Assembly: GCF_001425085.1 (NCBI RefSeq)
Contig: NZ_LMDN01000005.1
Coordinates: forward strand, 1-64,000
Origin: Leifsonia sp. Root4
GTDB taxonomy: Bacteria > Actinomycetota > Actinomycetes > Actinomycetales > Microbacteriaceae
Reading direction: 5' to 3'
DNA: 64,000 nucleotides
The notes below the pieces were generated by a model. It ran no database searches and was not told the origin of the DNA. It saw only the letters and a list, made by a program, of their open reading frames with translations. Positions 8,863-18,623 of this stretch are shown here, in pieces. How positions within the stretch are numbered: the first letter of the stretch is position 1; the number at the start of each line of letters is the position of its first letter. Both the position numbers and the translations under genes were made by a program.

Positions 8863-9396
8863 ATGAGCGAGAAGACCTTCAACGAACTCCTGACCATCCA
8901 GATCGGCAACGAGTTTGCCGCGTCGCAGCAGTACATCGCGATCGCGGTGTGGTTCGACGCCCACGACCTGCCGCAGCTGGCCGCGCATTTCTACCGGCAG
9001 TCGGTGGAGGAGCGCAACCACGCCATGATGCTCGTGCAGTACAGCCTCGACCGTGGCGTGCCGATCACGATCCCCGGAATCCCCGCCGTGCAGAACGACT
9101 TCGCGAACGTCGTCGAGCCGGTGGCGCTGGCCCTCGGCCAGGAGAAGCAGGTGACGACCCAGATCGAGGAGCTGTTCAGGGCCGCACGCCGCGATGGCGA
9201 CGCCCTCGGTGAGCAGGCCATGCTCTGGTTCCTCAAGGAGCAGGTCGAAGAAGTCGCATCGATGAGCACGTTGCTCACCATCGCGGAGCGCGCAAAGGAC
9301 AACCTCTTCGACCTCGAGAACTTCGTCGCCCGAGAGACCATCGGCGACGGCGGCGTCGACTCCGACGCCCCCCAGGCCGCCGGCGGCGCGCTCTAG
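8863..9396 (+). CDS. Ferritin (non-haem, BfrB-like)
   Basis: This 177-residue ferritin stores iron as a 24-mer shell in the cytoplasm. The ferroxidase-centre ligands expected in bacterial ferritins are all present: Glu17, Glu50 and His53 (VEERNHAMML), Glu94, and Gln127/Glu130 (FLKEQVEE). The haem-ligand Met52 of bacterioferritins is not present at the matching site, so this is a true ferritin. The gene is monocistronic, with its own promoter and a strong terminator just downstream. Residues after about 160 form an unstructured Ala/Asp/Gly-rich tail like that of mycobacterial BfrB. Confidence 0.93.
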   Translation: MSEKTFNELLTIQIGNEFAASQQYIAIAVWFDAHDLPQLAAHFYRQSVEERNHAMMLVQYSLDRGVPITIPGIPAVQNDFANVVEPVALALGQEKQVTTQIEELFRAARRDGDALGEQAMLWFLKEQVEEVASMSTLLTIAERAKDNLFDLENFVARETIGDGGVDSDAPQAAGGAL

Positions 9397-9411
9397 GGTC
9401 CGATCGAGCAC

Positions 9412-9450
9412 ACGAACGGTGCCTCCCCGCTTCGGGGAGGCACCGTTCGT
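9412..9450. terminator. Bidirectional terminator hairpin
   Basis: An 18-bp perfect stem, ACGAACGGTGCCTCCCCG at 9412-9429 with its complement at 9433-9450, closes over a 3-base loop. It sits between the convergent ferritin gene and the membrane hydrolase gene and can serve both directions. Confidence 0.85.
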
Positions 9451-9453
9451 CGT

Positions 9454-11526
9454 TCAGACGCCATGCTCCTCGGATGCCGGGGCGGCCGGTTCCTCAGCGA
9501 TGCGCTGCTCTGCGACGCGGCGTTCAGGCACGGTGAACGGCAGCGCACCGACATTCGGGGCGATGATCACGCTGAGCGTCACGATCGCGATGGCCGTCGC
9601 AGCGAACGGCAGCGCCACAGGCGCGGCCGCCGCGATGGCGAGCGCAACGGCCAGTGCCGCGGCAACCGCATAGCTCGCACGAACGAGCAGCTCCTGCCGG
9701 AACCAGCGCTGGGCAGCCATCGGCGAGAGCCGCTCCCACACCGCCTGACGTTCCGAACGGCTGGCATAGAGCGAGTTCAACCAGATCAGCAGCGCAGCGG
9801 CCAGGACGACGCCGATCACGGCCGGCCAGACGTCGAGACGCTCCCCGGCGTCGTCCGTGATCGTTGCCACATCGAGCCGTAGCTCGAGCTGGAGCCACGC
9901 CAGCACCGAGTTGATCACCGCCACAGCCCAGCTGAGTGCGGCGATCACGGCGGCCTGGACCCCGGGAACGAACGGCAGCATCGCGGCAATCACGACGGAG
10001 CTGATGAGGTTCGCGCCGCGACTGCGCCGGATGAGCACGCTCTGCGCAACGCTCGTGCGCGCGGCGGCCTCGTTCTCGGCGGGCAGGCCGTCGCCGAGCA
10101 ACACCCTCGCCACCGGGTCGATCACCTGGGCCGTGTTCCCCGAGTAGCTCTGGTGGTCGGTCACGGGCATGCTCGTGTTGTGCACGGCGTGCTCGCTCGG
10201 CCCCGGCACCTCATCGCCGGCCCCGAGCACATAGCTGCCCTTCCACCGGGCGGCCCGCGCCGCCGTCGAATCGCCGAGCGGCCCGGCCGCGAAGGGGTCC
10301 CAGATCGCCCAGTAGTTGTGCCAACGCACGAGGCCGCCATCCGGCAGCGCGGAGTTCGCGAGCCACTCGCGCACCCAGTGCCCCTCGCGGCTCGAGCCGA
10401 AGCCACCGCGCGGCGTGCCGAGCAGGGTGTTCGCAGCGCCGACGGTGTGCAGCTGGGTCACGTTGAAGCGGAGCGGCGCCATGTCGACGAAGAGGGTCTC
10501 CGCGCTTATCGCGGCGCCCTCCGAGTGTGCCAGCACGACGATCTCCCCGCCGGGGCTCAGCATGCCGTGAGCCTCGACGATGCGGTCCTGCACCGCCATC
10601 CGCATGGCGGCGGCGCGCAGCGGCCGCTCACGCCACGTGCCGACATCCCCGACGAACGCCACCAGGGCGTCGACGACGTTCTGAACGTGCTTCTTCACGA
10701 AGGGAATGAGCATGAGGGGGCTGAGCAGCGGCAGGATCAGCGTGAGGAGCGCGCCGAGTGCCAGGAGCACAACGGCGAGGCCGGCGGAGAGCAGCACGCC
10801 GAAGAGCATGAGCAGGCCCGAGAACAGCCGGCGAAGCAGACCACGCGGCGGATCGACGTGCGCGGCCGCCGTCTGTCTGGTCGGGGGCCTGGTCGCCGCG
10901 CTGGCTGCCCGCGTGCCGAAGGAGGGCACGCGCACGAGCGTGCGGGCGAACTGTCGGAACATGCGCCACAACACCCGCCAGAGGAAGCGCGCGCCCCAGC
11001 GGAACACCTCGCTGCGCGTCATCGGAACGAACGATTCCGACCAGCGCGCCTCGAGGATGGCGATGCGGCGGCGCTGGCCGGGCGTGCTCGGTGCATCCTC
11101 ATCGTCGGCTGAGGCATCTCGCCAGACCGCGTCGGCGACGACGTACGGTGTTCCGGGCCCAGACAGCACCGACCCGATCACCGTCACGCCGGGGGCCCAG
11201 CCGTCGTCGATCGGCCGCTCGTGCAGGCCGGGCTCGGTGACATGGGCGTACTTGGCGATCCAGTCCGCGCGCCCGAGAAGCGGTTCCGCCCACTCGAGCA
11301 GCGTGCTGCCCTGCGTCGCCTGCCCCATGCCGTGCACGACGACGAGAGCAATGTCGGCGTCGACCGCGCGATGCTCTGCCGGCGTCGGAGCGGCGTCGGG
11401 TTCCCGCCGTTCGATCATCACGCCGTGCTCGGCGGGGGAGAGGGGCAGCGGCGAAGCGGCCACTGCGGGAGCGGGGGCAGCGGCAACGGGCGCGGTCGCT
11501 TGCCTGCCGCGGCGGGAAATTCGCAT
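9454..11526 (-). CDS. Membrane-associated alpha/beta-hydrolase-like protein
   Basis: I cannot name a family. The 690-residue protein has two lipase-like motifs: HGMGQ (residues 65-69), resembling an oxyanion loop after a beta strand, and VLAHSEGAAI (332-340), with Ser335 in a G/H-x-S-x-G-type nucleophile elbow. Between them lies a hydrophobic hairpin at about 232-277. Three or four more hydrophobic segments occur between about 500 and 690. The hydrolase domain thus appears interrupted by membrane segments. The ATG at 11526 is preferred over an in-frame GTG at 11568 because AGGAG lies about 8 bases before it. An Ala/Pro-rich linker occupies residues 10-50. The gene stands alone between ferritin and hisS. 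Confidence 0.75.
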   Translation of the reverse strand: MRISRRGRQATAPVAAAPAPAVAASPLPLSPAEHGVMIERREPDAAPTPAEHRAVDADIALVVVHGMGQATQGSTLLEWAEPLLGRADWIAKYAHVTEPGLHERPIDDGWAPGVTVIGSVLSGPGTPYVVADAVWRDASADDEDAPSTPGQRRRIAILEARWSESFVPMTRSEVFRWGARFLWRVLWRMFRQFARTLVRVPSFGTRAASAATRPPTRQTAAAHVDPPRGLLRRLFSGLLMLFGVLLSAGLAVVLLALGALLTLILPLLSPLMLIPFVKKHVQNVVDALVAFVGDVGTWRERPLRAAAMRMAVQDRIVEAHGMLSPGGEIVVLAHSEGAAISAETLFVDMAPLRFNVTQLHTVGAANTLLGTPRGGFGSSREGHWVREWLANSALPDGGLVRWHNYWAIWDPFAAGPLGDSTAARAARWKGSYVLGAGDEVPGPSEHAVHNTSMPVTDHQSYSGNTAQVIDPVARVLLGDGLPAENEAAARTSVAQSVLIRRSRGANLISSVVIAAMLPFVPGVQAAVIAALSWAVAVINSVLAWLQLELRLDVATITDDAGERLDVWPAVIGVVLAAALLIWLNSLYASRSERQAVWERLSPMAAQRWFRQELLVRASYAVAAALAVALAIAAAAPVALPFAATAIAIVTLSVIIAPNVGALPFTVPERRVAEQRIAEEPAAPASEEHGV

Positions 11527-11679
11527 GGCTGCTCCTGCACTGCTCGATCCGTGCACTGCGTGACCCACGGTGCACAGGCGTGCGCCGGGGGATCCGTGAA
11601 CGAAAGATATACCCCGGCGGTGTCGTCGGCCAGCGCTCGGCGGTGCTCAAAGAATCGGCGGTGCTGAAAGAATAGGGAC

Positions 11680-12957
11680 ATGGCCCAGACTGTGACCCCG
11701 CCGCGAGGCATGCGCGACTTCCTTCCCGCCGACAAAGCCCGCCGCGAGCACGCGCTGGGGATCATCCGGGCGAGCTATGCCGCCCATGGTTTCGACGAGA
11801 TCGAGACGCCGGTCATGGAGGACGCGGCGCGGCTGCACTCCGGGCTCGGCGGCGACAACGAGAAGCTCGCCTTCGCCGTGATGAAGCGCGGACTCGGCCC
11901 CGACGACCTTGCAGCAGCGGCGGCATCGGGAGACACCCTCGCCCTGGCCGACCTCGGGCTGCGCTTCGACCTGACCGTTCCCCTTGCCCGCTTCTACGCC
12001 ACCCACCGCGCGGCTCTGCCCGGCGTGTTCCGGTCGATCCAGATCGCCCCGGTCTGGCGCGCCGAACGGCCGCAGAAGGGTCGCTACCGCCAGTTCATGC
12101 AGTGTGACATCGACATCATCGGGGAGGCCGGTCAGCTGGCCGAGATCGAACTGATCGGTGCGACCGCCGGCACGCTGGAGGCCCTCGGCCTCAGCGGGTG
12201 CAGCATCCGCATCAACGACCGCCGGATCCTCTCCGCGCTGCTCACGCACTGGGGCGTCGCAGAGACGCTGTTCGAACGGGCGCTCATCACCATCGACAAG
12301 CTCGACAAGATCGGTGCAGCAGGCGTGGCCACCGAGCTGGCCGGTCTCGGCGTGACGGTCGACAACACCGACGCCGATGGCATCGCCGAGACGCTCGACG
12401 GCATCGCGAACGCGGGCTGGGAGCTGCTGCACGGCGTCACGCCGCCGCCGGCCTGGCTCGACCAGCAGGCATACTCCGAGCTGCTCACGCTTCGGGCGGC
12501 TCTGCCCGGCGTCGATCTCGTCTTCGACCCGACACTCGTCCGCGGCATGGGGTACTACACCGGCACCATCTTCGAGATCGCCCACCCCGAACTGGGGTAC
12601 TCGCTCGGCGGCGGCGGCCGGTACGACGGCATGATCGGTCGTTTCCTCGGCACCGACGTTCCGGCCTGCGGCTTCTCGATCGGCTTCGAGCGCATCGTCG
12701 ACCTGCTGCCAGAGGACGCGGCCAGCACCGCGGACGCCGTCGTGATCGTGCACGAGAAGGATGCCGCGCCGGCCGAGCTGATGGCGCTCAAGCGTCAGCT
12801 CGTGGCATCCGGAACGCGGGTGCGGCTTGAGAAGCGCAGCAAGAACCTGAAGGCGCTGCTGGAGCGGGCCGAGGCCGACGGATTCACCCGTTTCGCCCTG
12901 CTCGGGCAGGGCGTGACGGACGCCGGCGCGCTCGAGTTCAAGGCGCTCGGCGGCTGA
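11680..12957 (+). CDS. hisS: Histidyl-tRNA synthetase
   Basis: Class II aminoacyl-tRNA synthetase charging tRNA-His. The 425-residue protein starts with the family's TPPRGMRDFLP segment (motif 1 region). Motif 2 (FRSIQIAPVWRAERPQKGRYRQFMQCDID, about residues 112-145) and the His-specific segment LVFDPTLVRGMGYYTGTIFEI (about 275-295) are present. Motif 3 lies in GFSIGFERI near residue 330, followed by the anticodon-binding domain. It lacks an obvious ribosome binding site; AGGGA sits only two bases before the ATG. A truncated C-terminus compared with E. coli is normal for this subtype. Confidence 0.95.
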   Translation: MAQTVTPPRGMRDFLPADKARREHALGIIRASYAAHGFDEIETPVMEDAARLHSGLGGDNEKLAFAVMKRGLGPDDLAAAAASGDTLALADLGLRFDLTVPLARFYATHRAALPGVFRSIQIAPVWRAERPQKGRYRQFMQCDIDIIGEAGQLAEIELIGATAGTLEALGLSGCSIRINDRRILSALLTHWGVAETLFERALITIDKLDKIGAAGVATELAGLGVTVDNTDADGIAETLDGIANAGWELLHGVTPPPAWLDQQAYSELLTLRAALPGVDLVFDPTLVRGMGYYTGTIFEIAHPELGYSLGGGGRYDGMIGRFLGTDVPACGFSIGFERIVDLLPEDAASTADAVVIVHEKDAAPAELMALKRQLVASGTRVRLEKRSKNLKALLERAEADGFTRFALLGQGVTDAGALEFKALGG

Positions 12958-13003
12958 ACGGGCGGCTGAACGGCTGCTGATCGGCGGCCGCTGCCCTGCG
13001 TGA

Positions 13004-14353
<1,350 letters not shown>

Positions 14354-14432
14354 CTCGCCTCGAGCGGTTTCTGCCGCGCAGCAAGCACCCGGCCCATTTC
14401 GATGGGCGCGTCTCGAAGGGAGGATCAGGGAA

Positions 14433-14921
14433 ATGCCTGACACCTCGACGAAGACGCCGTCTCGGAAGGTTCCGGTGGCCATGGCCACCGGAGAATCCCC
14501 GAGCGGGGGCTGGCTGCGCGGCATCCGTTTTTCCGGCTTCTCGCTGATCATGATGGTGATCCTGGTCTTGGCCGTCGTCATCCTCGCCCCCGGCCTGCGC
14601 GTGCTCGTCGAGCAGCGCCAGGAGATCGCAGCGCTGAGCGCCGCCGTCGACGCCCAGCAGGAGCAGCTCACCACGCTGCGCGCCGAGCGCGAACGCTGGA
14701 ACGACAAGACCTATGTGATCACGCAGGCCCGCGACCGGCTCTACTACGTGATGCCTGGCGAGGTCAGCTTCCTCGTGATCAACGACCTCGCCGCACCGCT
14801 CGAGGAGACCGAGCAGGCGCCGATCAGCACCGAAATCCAAAACACCCAGCTTGATTGGTTACAGTCGATGTTCGCCTCCGTGATGACGGCGGGCCTTGCA
14901 GAAAGCACAGCAACACCATGA
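14433..14921 (+). CDS. Septum formation initiator family protein (DivIC/FtsB)
   Basis: This 162-residue bitopic membrane protein belongs to the DivIC/FtsB family, which bridges early and late divisome proteins. A short cytoplasmic N-terminus is followed by one membrane segment (about residues 35-56). A coiled coil (about 60-90, RQEIAALSAAVDAQQEQLTTLRAERE) and the family's WNDKTYVITQARDRLYYVMPGE segment come next. The ATG at 14433 has GGGAGG 9 bases upstream. Its stop overlaps the start of the DUF501 gene (ATGA). The position right after eno is the standard actinobacterial location. Confidence 0.92.
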   Translation: MPDTSTKTPSRKVPVAMATGESPSGGWLRGIRFSGFSLIMMVILVLAVVILAPGLRVLVEQRQEIAALSAAVDAQQEQLTTLRAERERWNDKTYVITQARDRLYYVMPGEVSFLVINDLAAPLEETEQAPISTEIQNTQLDWLQSMFASVMTAGLAESTATP

Positions 14922-15460
14922 CGACACCGCCATTTGACTCGGCATCCGAGCGCGACATCGCCATCGTTTCGGCACAGCTCGGCCGCCCGGCCCGCAACGT
15001 GATCGGCATCGCCGCGCGCTGCGTCTGCGGTGCTCCGACCGTGGTCGCCACCGCGCCGCGACTGGCCGATGGGACCCCGTTCCCCACGCTCTACTACCTG
15101 AGCCACCCCGCAGCGACCGCGGCGATGTCGTTCCTCGAGGCCACACAGGTGATGAACGAGTTCAGCGAGCTCCTGGCCGCCGACGAGGAGATGCGTGCCG
15201 CATACGGCCGCGCGCACGAGGCGTATCTGGCGGACCGCGCCAGCATCCTCGTCGTTCCCGAGATCGAGAACTTCTCCGCAGGTGGCATGCCGGTGCGCGT
15301 GAAGTGCCTGCACGCCCTGGCCGGGCACGCGCTCGCGGCCGGTCCCGGCGTGAACCCCATTGGCGACCTCGCGCTCGAGCGCTCCACCTGGTCGCCGAAC
15401 GTGTGCGAGTGCATCGCATACGAGGGCATCGACGCCGCAGAGCCCGGCACCGACGCGTGA
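14918..15460 (+). CDS. DUF501 domain protein
   Basis: This is a 180-residue member of the DUF501 family found widely in Actinobacteria beside eno-divIC and ppx. Its biochemical role is unknown to me. The conserved pattern is visible: a QLGRPARNVIGIAARCVCGAPTVVAT segment with a CxC pair, FPTLYYLSHP, and a C-terminal VKCLHALAGHALAAGPGVNPIGD stretch rich in His and Cys, which suggests a metal site (inference). Translation is coupled to divIC through the 4-base overlap. ppx, which directly follows DUF501 in mycobacteria as I recall, lies about 3 kb further on and in reverse orientation here. Confidence 0.9.
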   Translation: MTTPPFDSASERDIAIVSAQLGRPARNVIGIAARCVCGAPTVVATAPRLADGTPFPTLYYLSHPAATAAMSFLEATQVMNEFSELLAADEEMRAAYGRAHEAYLADRASILVVPEIENFSAGGMPVRVKCLHALAGHALAAGPGVNPIGDLALERSTWSPNVCECIAYEGIDAAEPGTDA

Positions 15461-15473
15461 TGGCCCGGGTCTG

Positions 15474-16739
15474 ATGCGGGCGTGGGGGCGCTGGGGCGGA
15501 GTGGTCGCCACGGCGGTGATTGTGGGAGTGACGCTCGGTTCGACGGTGCTCGACGCGCCACCGGCGCACGCCGATCAGATCCGCGACATGGAGTACTGGC
15601 TCACCGATTACGGCTTCGACGAGGCCTGGCTGACGACTAAGGGTGCCGGCGTGACCGTCGCCGTCATCGACACCGGCGTTGACGGCAGCGTCGCCGAGCT
15701 CAAGGGTGCGATCGTCGGGGGCATGGACGCGTCCGGAATCGGCTCGCCGAACGGCCAGACCCCCGTCGGCGACAATGAGCAGCACGGCACCATGGTGGCC
15801 TCGCTGCTCGCCGGCCGCGGGCGCGGTCCCGTGCCTGACAGCGGCGTGATCGGTGTCGCCCCCGAGGCGGAGCTGCTCGCGGCATCCGTCGCGTTCGGCA
15901 CCGATACAGGCTCGACCGTCAGCAATGACGACCAGATCGCGGCTGCGGTGCGCTGGGCCGTCGACAACGGTGCCGATGTCATCAACATGTCGCTGACCCG
16001 CAACACGCCGGACTGGCCGCAGAGCTGGGATGACGCCTTCCTCTACGCCTTCGAGAACGACGTCGTCGTCGTCGCGGCCGCCGGCAACCGCGGCGCGGGA
16101 ACGACATCCGTCGGCGCCCCGGCGACGATTCCCGGCGTCATCACCGTCGCCGGTGTCGACCGCAACGGCGAGGCGAGCTTCGACGCGTCGTCGCAGGGCA
16201 TCACGATCTCCGTCTCCGCGCCCAGCGAGGACCTCGTCGGCGTCGTCCCGGGTGGCGGTTACGCAAAGTGGGACGGCACGAGCGGTGCCGCGCCGATAGT
16301 CTCCGGCCTCGTCGCGCTAGTCCGGGCGGCCTACCCTGAACTGGATGCCGCCGGCGCGATCAACCGGGTGCTCTCGACGGCCGAGCCGCGCGGACCGACG
16401 CAGATCTACGGAAACGGCCTGATCGACGCGGCCGCCGCGATCAACGACGAGGTGCCTGCTGCGACCACCGATCCCGCCACGCTTCTGAAGGACTGGATCC
16501 ACCTGCACCGGCGCGCTGCCGTCGCCCCCAGCGAGGAGGAACCAGCGCCGCAGGAGCCCATCACGGTGAAGGCCGACCCGGTGGCGCCGGAGCAGGACAG
16601 CCTCGCAGCGCTGATCCCGAACAGCTTCACAATGGCCACTGTGACGGTGCCGCTGCTTGTGCTCGGGGGATTTGTTATCCTTATAGTGCTGATGGGCATA
16701 GGGGCCACACGGCATTTCAGGCGAATACTGCGCAGGTAG
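15474..16739 (+). CDS. Membrane-anchored subtilisin-family (S8, mycosin-like) peptidase
   Basis: This is a secreted serine protease held to the membrane at its C-terminus. The 421-residue protein has a signal peptide (residues 1-33, ending AHA). The S8 domain carries the triad Asp66 (AVIDTGVD), His104 (EQHGTMVASLLAG) and Ser270 (DGTSGAAPIVSG), with oxyanion Asn205 in AAAGN. A Pro/Glu-rich linker leads to one membrane segment (about 388-412) and a short Arg-rich tail. This layout matches mycosins of type VII secretion, but no ESX components are visible here, so the substrate is unknown. No ribosome binding site is seen; the start lies 13 bases after the DUF501 stop, suggesting coupled translation. 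Confidence 0.9.
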   Translation: MRAWGRWGGVVATAVIVGVTLGSTVLDAPPAHADQIRDMEYWLTDYGFDEAWLTTKGAGVTVAVIDTGVDGSVAELKGAIVGGMDASGIGSPNGQTPVGDNEQHGTMVASLLAGRGRGPVPDSGVIGVAPEAELLAASVAFGTDTGSTVSNDDQIAAAVRWAVDNGADVINMSLTRNTPDWPQSWDDAFLYAFENDVVVVAAAGNRGAGTTSVGAPATIPGVITVAGVDRNGEASFDASSQGITISVSAPSEDLVGVVPGGGYAKWDGTSGAAPIVSGLVALVRAAYPELDAAGAINRVLSTAEPRGPTQIYGNGLIDAAAAINDEVPAATTDPATLLKDWIHLHRRAAVAPSEEEPAPQEPITVKADPVAPEQDSLAALIPNSFTMATVTVPLLVLGGFVILIVLMGIGATRHFRRILRR

Positions 16740-16782
16740 TAGATTGTTCGCACATCTGTGATCACGTAGGAGACCTTTAACT

Positions 16783-18303
16783 GTGCCCAAAATCCTCATT
16801 GTCGGTGGCGGCTACGCCGGTTTTTACACCGCCTGGAAGCTTGAAAAGTGGCTGCGCAAGGGCGAGGCTGACGTCACCGTCGTCGACCCGCTGCCCTACA
16901 TGACCTACCAGCCCTTCCTTCCGGAGGTGGCTGCCGGCTCCATCGAGCCGCGCCACTCCGTTGTGGCTCTGCGTCGTCACCTCAAGAAGACCACCGTCGT
17001 GACCGCCAAGGTCACCGGCATCAACCACGCGGCCAAGCAGGCCACGATCACCCCGCCGGTCGGAGACCCCTACACCTTCGACTACGACGTGATCGTTGTC
17101 ACGGCCGGTGCGGTCTCGCGCACCTTCCCGATCCCGGGTGTCGCCGATGAGGCCATCGGCCTCAAGACGATCGAAGAGGCCATCGCGATCCGCGACCGCG
17201 TGCTCACGAACTTCGACAAGGCTGCGGCAATGCCGGCCGGCCCCGAGCGTGACCGCCTGCTGACCTTCACCGTCGTCGGTGGCGGTTTCGCCGGCATCGA
17301 GGTTTTCGCAGAACTGCGTTCCTTCGCCAGCTCGCTGCTGAGCTCGTACCCGGAGCTCACGTTCGACGACACGCACTTCCACCTCATCGAGGCCATGGGG
17401 CGCATCATGCCCGAGGTTTCGCTCGAGACGAGCCACTGGGTGCTCAAGAACCTCGCGCAGCGCGGTGCAGAGGTGCACCTCGACACGCAGCTCAAGTCCG
17501 CTGTCGGCGGCGTCGTCGAACTCTCCACCGGTGAGAGCTTCGAGAGCGACCTGATCGTCTGGACCGCCGGTGTGATGGCGAACCCCGCCGTCGTGCGTGG
17601 CTCCGACTTCCCCGTCGAAGAGCGTGGCCGGCTGCAGGTGCGCGCCGACCTGCGCATCGGAACCGAAGACGACATCGTCGAGGGTGCATGGGCCGCCGGT
17701 GACATCACCGCTGTTCCCGACCTCTCGGGCGGTGGCGTCGGTGGCTACTGCGTGCCGAACGCCCAGCACGCTGTTCGCCAGGGCAAGCTCCTCGCGAAGA
17801 ACATCGTCGCGGTGCTGCGCGGCGAAGGCCCCACGGAGTACCTGCACAAGAACATGGGCGCCGTCGCCGGCCTCGGCATCGGTTACGGTGTGTTCCAGTC
17901 CGGCAAGATCGCGATCAAGGGCCTCCCGGCCTGGTTCGCGCACCGCGGCTACCACGGTCTGGCCATGCCCAGCTGGGAGCGCAAGATCCGCGTCATCTGG
18001 GGTTGGGTGAACAACTTCTTCCTCGGTCGCGACATCGTCTCGCTCGCCGCCGTCGCGAACCCGCGCGCCGCATTCGAGGAGTTCGCCTCGCGTCCGAAGC
18101 CGCCGGTCGAGGCAGCACCCGTTGCCGCCGCTCCGAAGGCCGTCGCCCCGAAGGTTGCCAAGACGGCGGCCGCCAAGGCCCCCGCCGCGAAGGCCGCTGC
18201 GACGGATGTCGCCCCGAAGGCCGCCAAGGCCCCGGTCAAGCGTGCGCCCAAGAAGGTTGCCGCCGAGACCGTCGAGGTCGCAGAGGTCGTCGCCGCCAAG
18301 TAG
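16783..18303 (+). CDS. ndh: NADH dehydrogenase type II (NAD(P)/FAD-dependent oxidoreductase)
   Basis: A single-subunit, non-proton-pumping NADH:quinone oxidoreductase of the inner membrane face. The FAD-binding motif GGGYAGFYTA is at residues 8-17, the NAD-binding motif VVGGGFAGIE near 163-172, and the second FAD segment WAAGDITAVPD near 305. The core ends near residue 445. The last 60 residues or so form a Lys/Ala/Pro-rich tail (KAVAPKVAKTAAAKAPAAK and onward) that looks like a histone H1-type basic tail and is not part of the usual enzyme. GGAG at 16769-16772 precedes the GTG start. A strong terminator follows. Confidence 0.92.
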   Translation: MPKILIVGGGYAGFYTAWKLEKWLRKGEADVTVVDPLPYMTYQPFLPEVAAGSIEPRHSVVALRRHLKKTTVVTAKVTGINHAAKQATITPPVGDPYTFDYDVIVVTAGAVSRTFPIPGVADEAIGLKTIEEAIAIRDRVLTNFDKAAAMPAGPERDRLLTFTVVGGGFAGIEVFAELRSFASSLLSSYPELTFDDTHFHLIEAMGRIMPEVSLETSHWVLKNLAQRGAEVHLDTQLKSAVGGVVELSTGESFESDLIVWTAGVMANPAVVRGSDFPVEERGRLQVRADLRIGTEDDIVEGAWAAGDITAVPDLSGGGVGGYCVPNAQHAVRQGKLLAKNIVAVLRGEGPTEYLHKNMGAVAGLGIGYGVFQSGKIAIKGLPAWFAHRGYHGLAMPSWERKIRVIWGWVNNFFLGRDIVSLAAVANPRAAFEEFASRPKPPVEAAPVAAAPKAVAPKVAKTAAAKAPAAKAAATDVAPKAAKAPVKRAPKKVAAETVEVAEVVAAK

Positions 18304-18342
18304 CATCGCCGCTCTCCCGCCGGGTTCCGGCGGAGAACAGCG

Positions 18343-18380
18343 CAGAACAGCCCCGAGGCCATCGCCTCGGGGCTGTTCTG
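18343..18380 (+). terminator. Rho-independent terminator after ndh
   Basis: A 17-bp perfect stem, CAGAACAGCCCCGAGGC at 18343-18359 with its complement at 18364-18380, closes over a CATC loop and is followed by TTCC. It separates ndh from the tRNA gene. Confidence 0.88.
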
Positions 18381-18415
18381 TTCCGCCGATAGACTCGGCA
18401 CGGTTGTTCGGCACG

Positions 18416-18489
18416 GCCCCCATAGCCCAATCGGCAGAGGCAGGCGACTTAAAATCGTCACAGTCAGGGTTCGAATCCCTGTGGGGGCA
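18416..18489 (+). tRNA. tRNA with UAA anticodon (Leu-type), short variable loop
   Basis: A 74-base cloverleaf is complete: acceptor stem GCCCCCA/TGGGGGC with 7 pairs, U8-A9, a D arm with GCC/GGC stem and a GG in the loop, anticodon stem GGCGA/TCGTC, loop CTTAAAA with anticodon TAA, and T arm CAGGG-TTCGAAT-CCCTG. The discriminator base is A, and CCA is not fully encoded (ACCGG). TAA reads UUA, so leucine is expected. Leucine tRNAs normally have a long variable arm, whereas this one has only 5 bases (ACAGT). The D-arm pattern AATCGGCAGAGGC does resemble tRNA-Leu. Amino-acid identity is therefore a tentative call. Confidence 0.85.
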
Positions 18490-18623
18490 CCGGATGCCGG
18501 GCCACCTGCGGTCACACGGCGCCCGCGGCATCCGTGGCCGGTCAGCGGATACACGCGCCGACGCGCCCCGTTGGCACGTCGAGATCACGTGCGGACCGGC
18601 CCGCATCCGCACACCGGCTGCGA

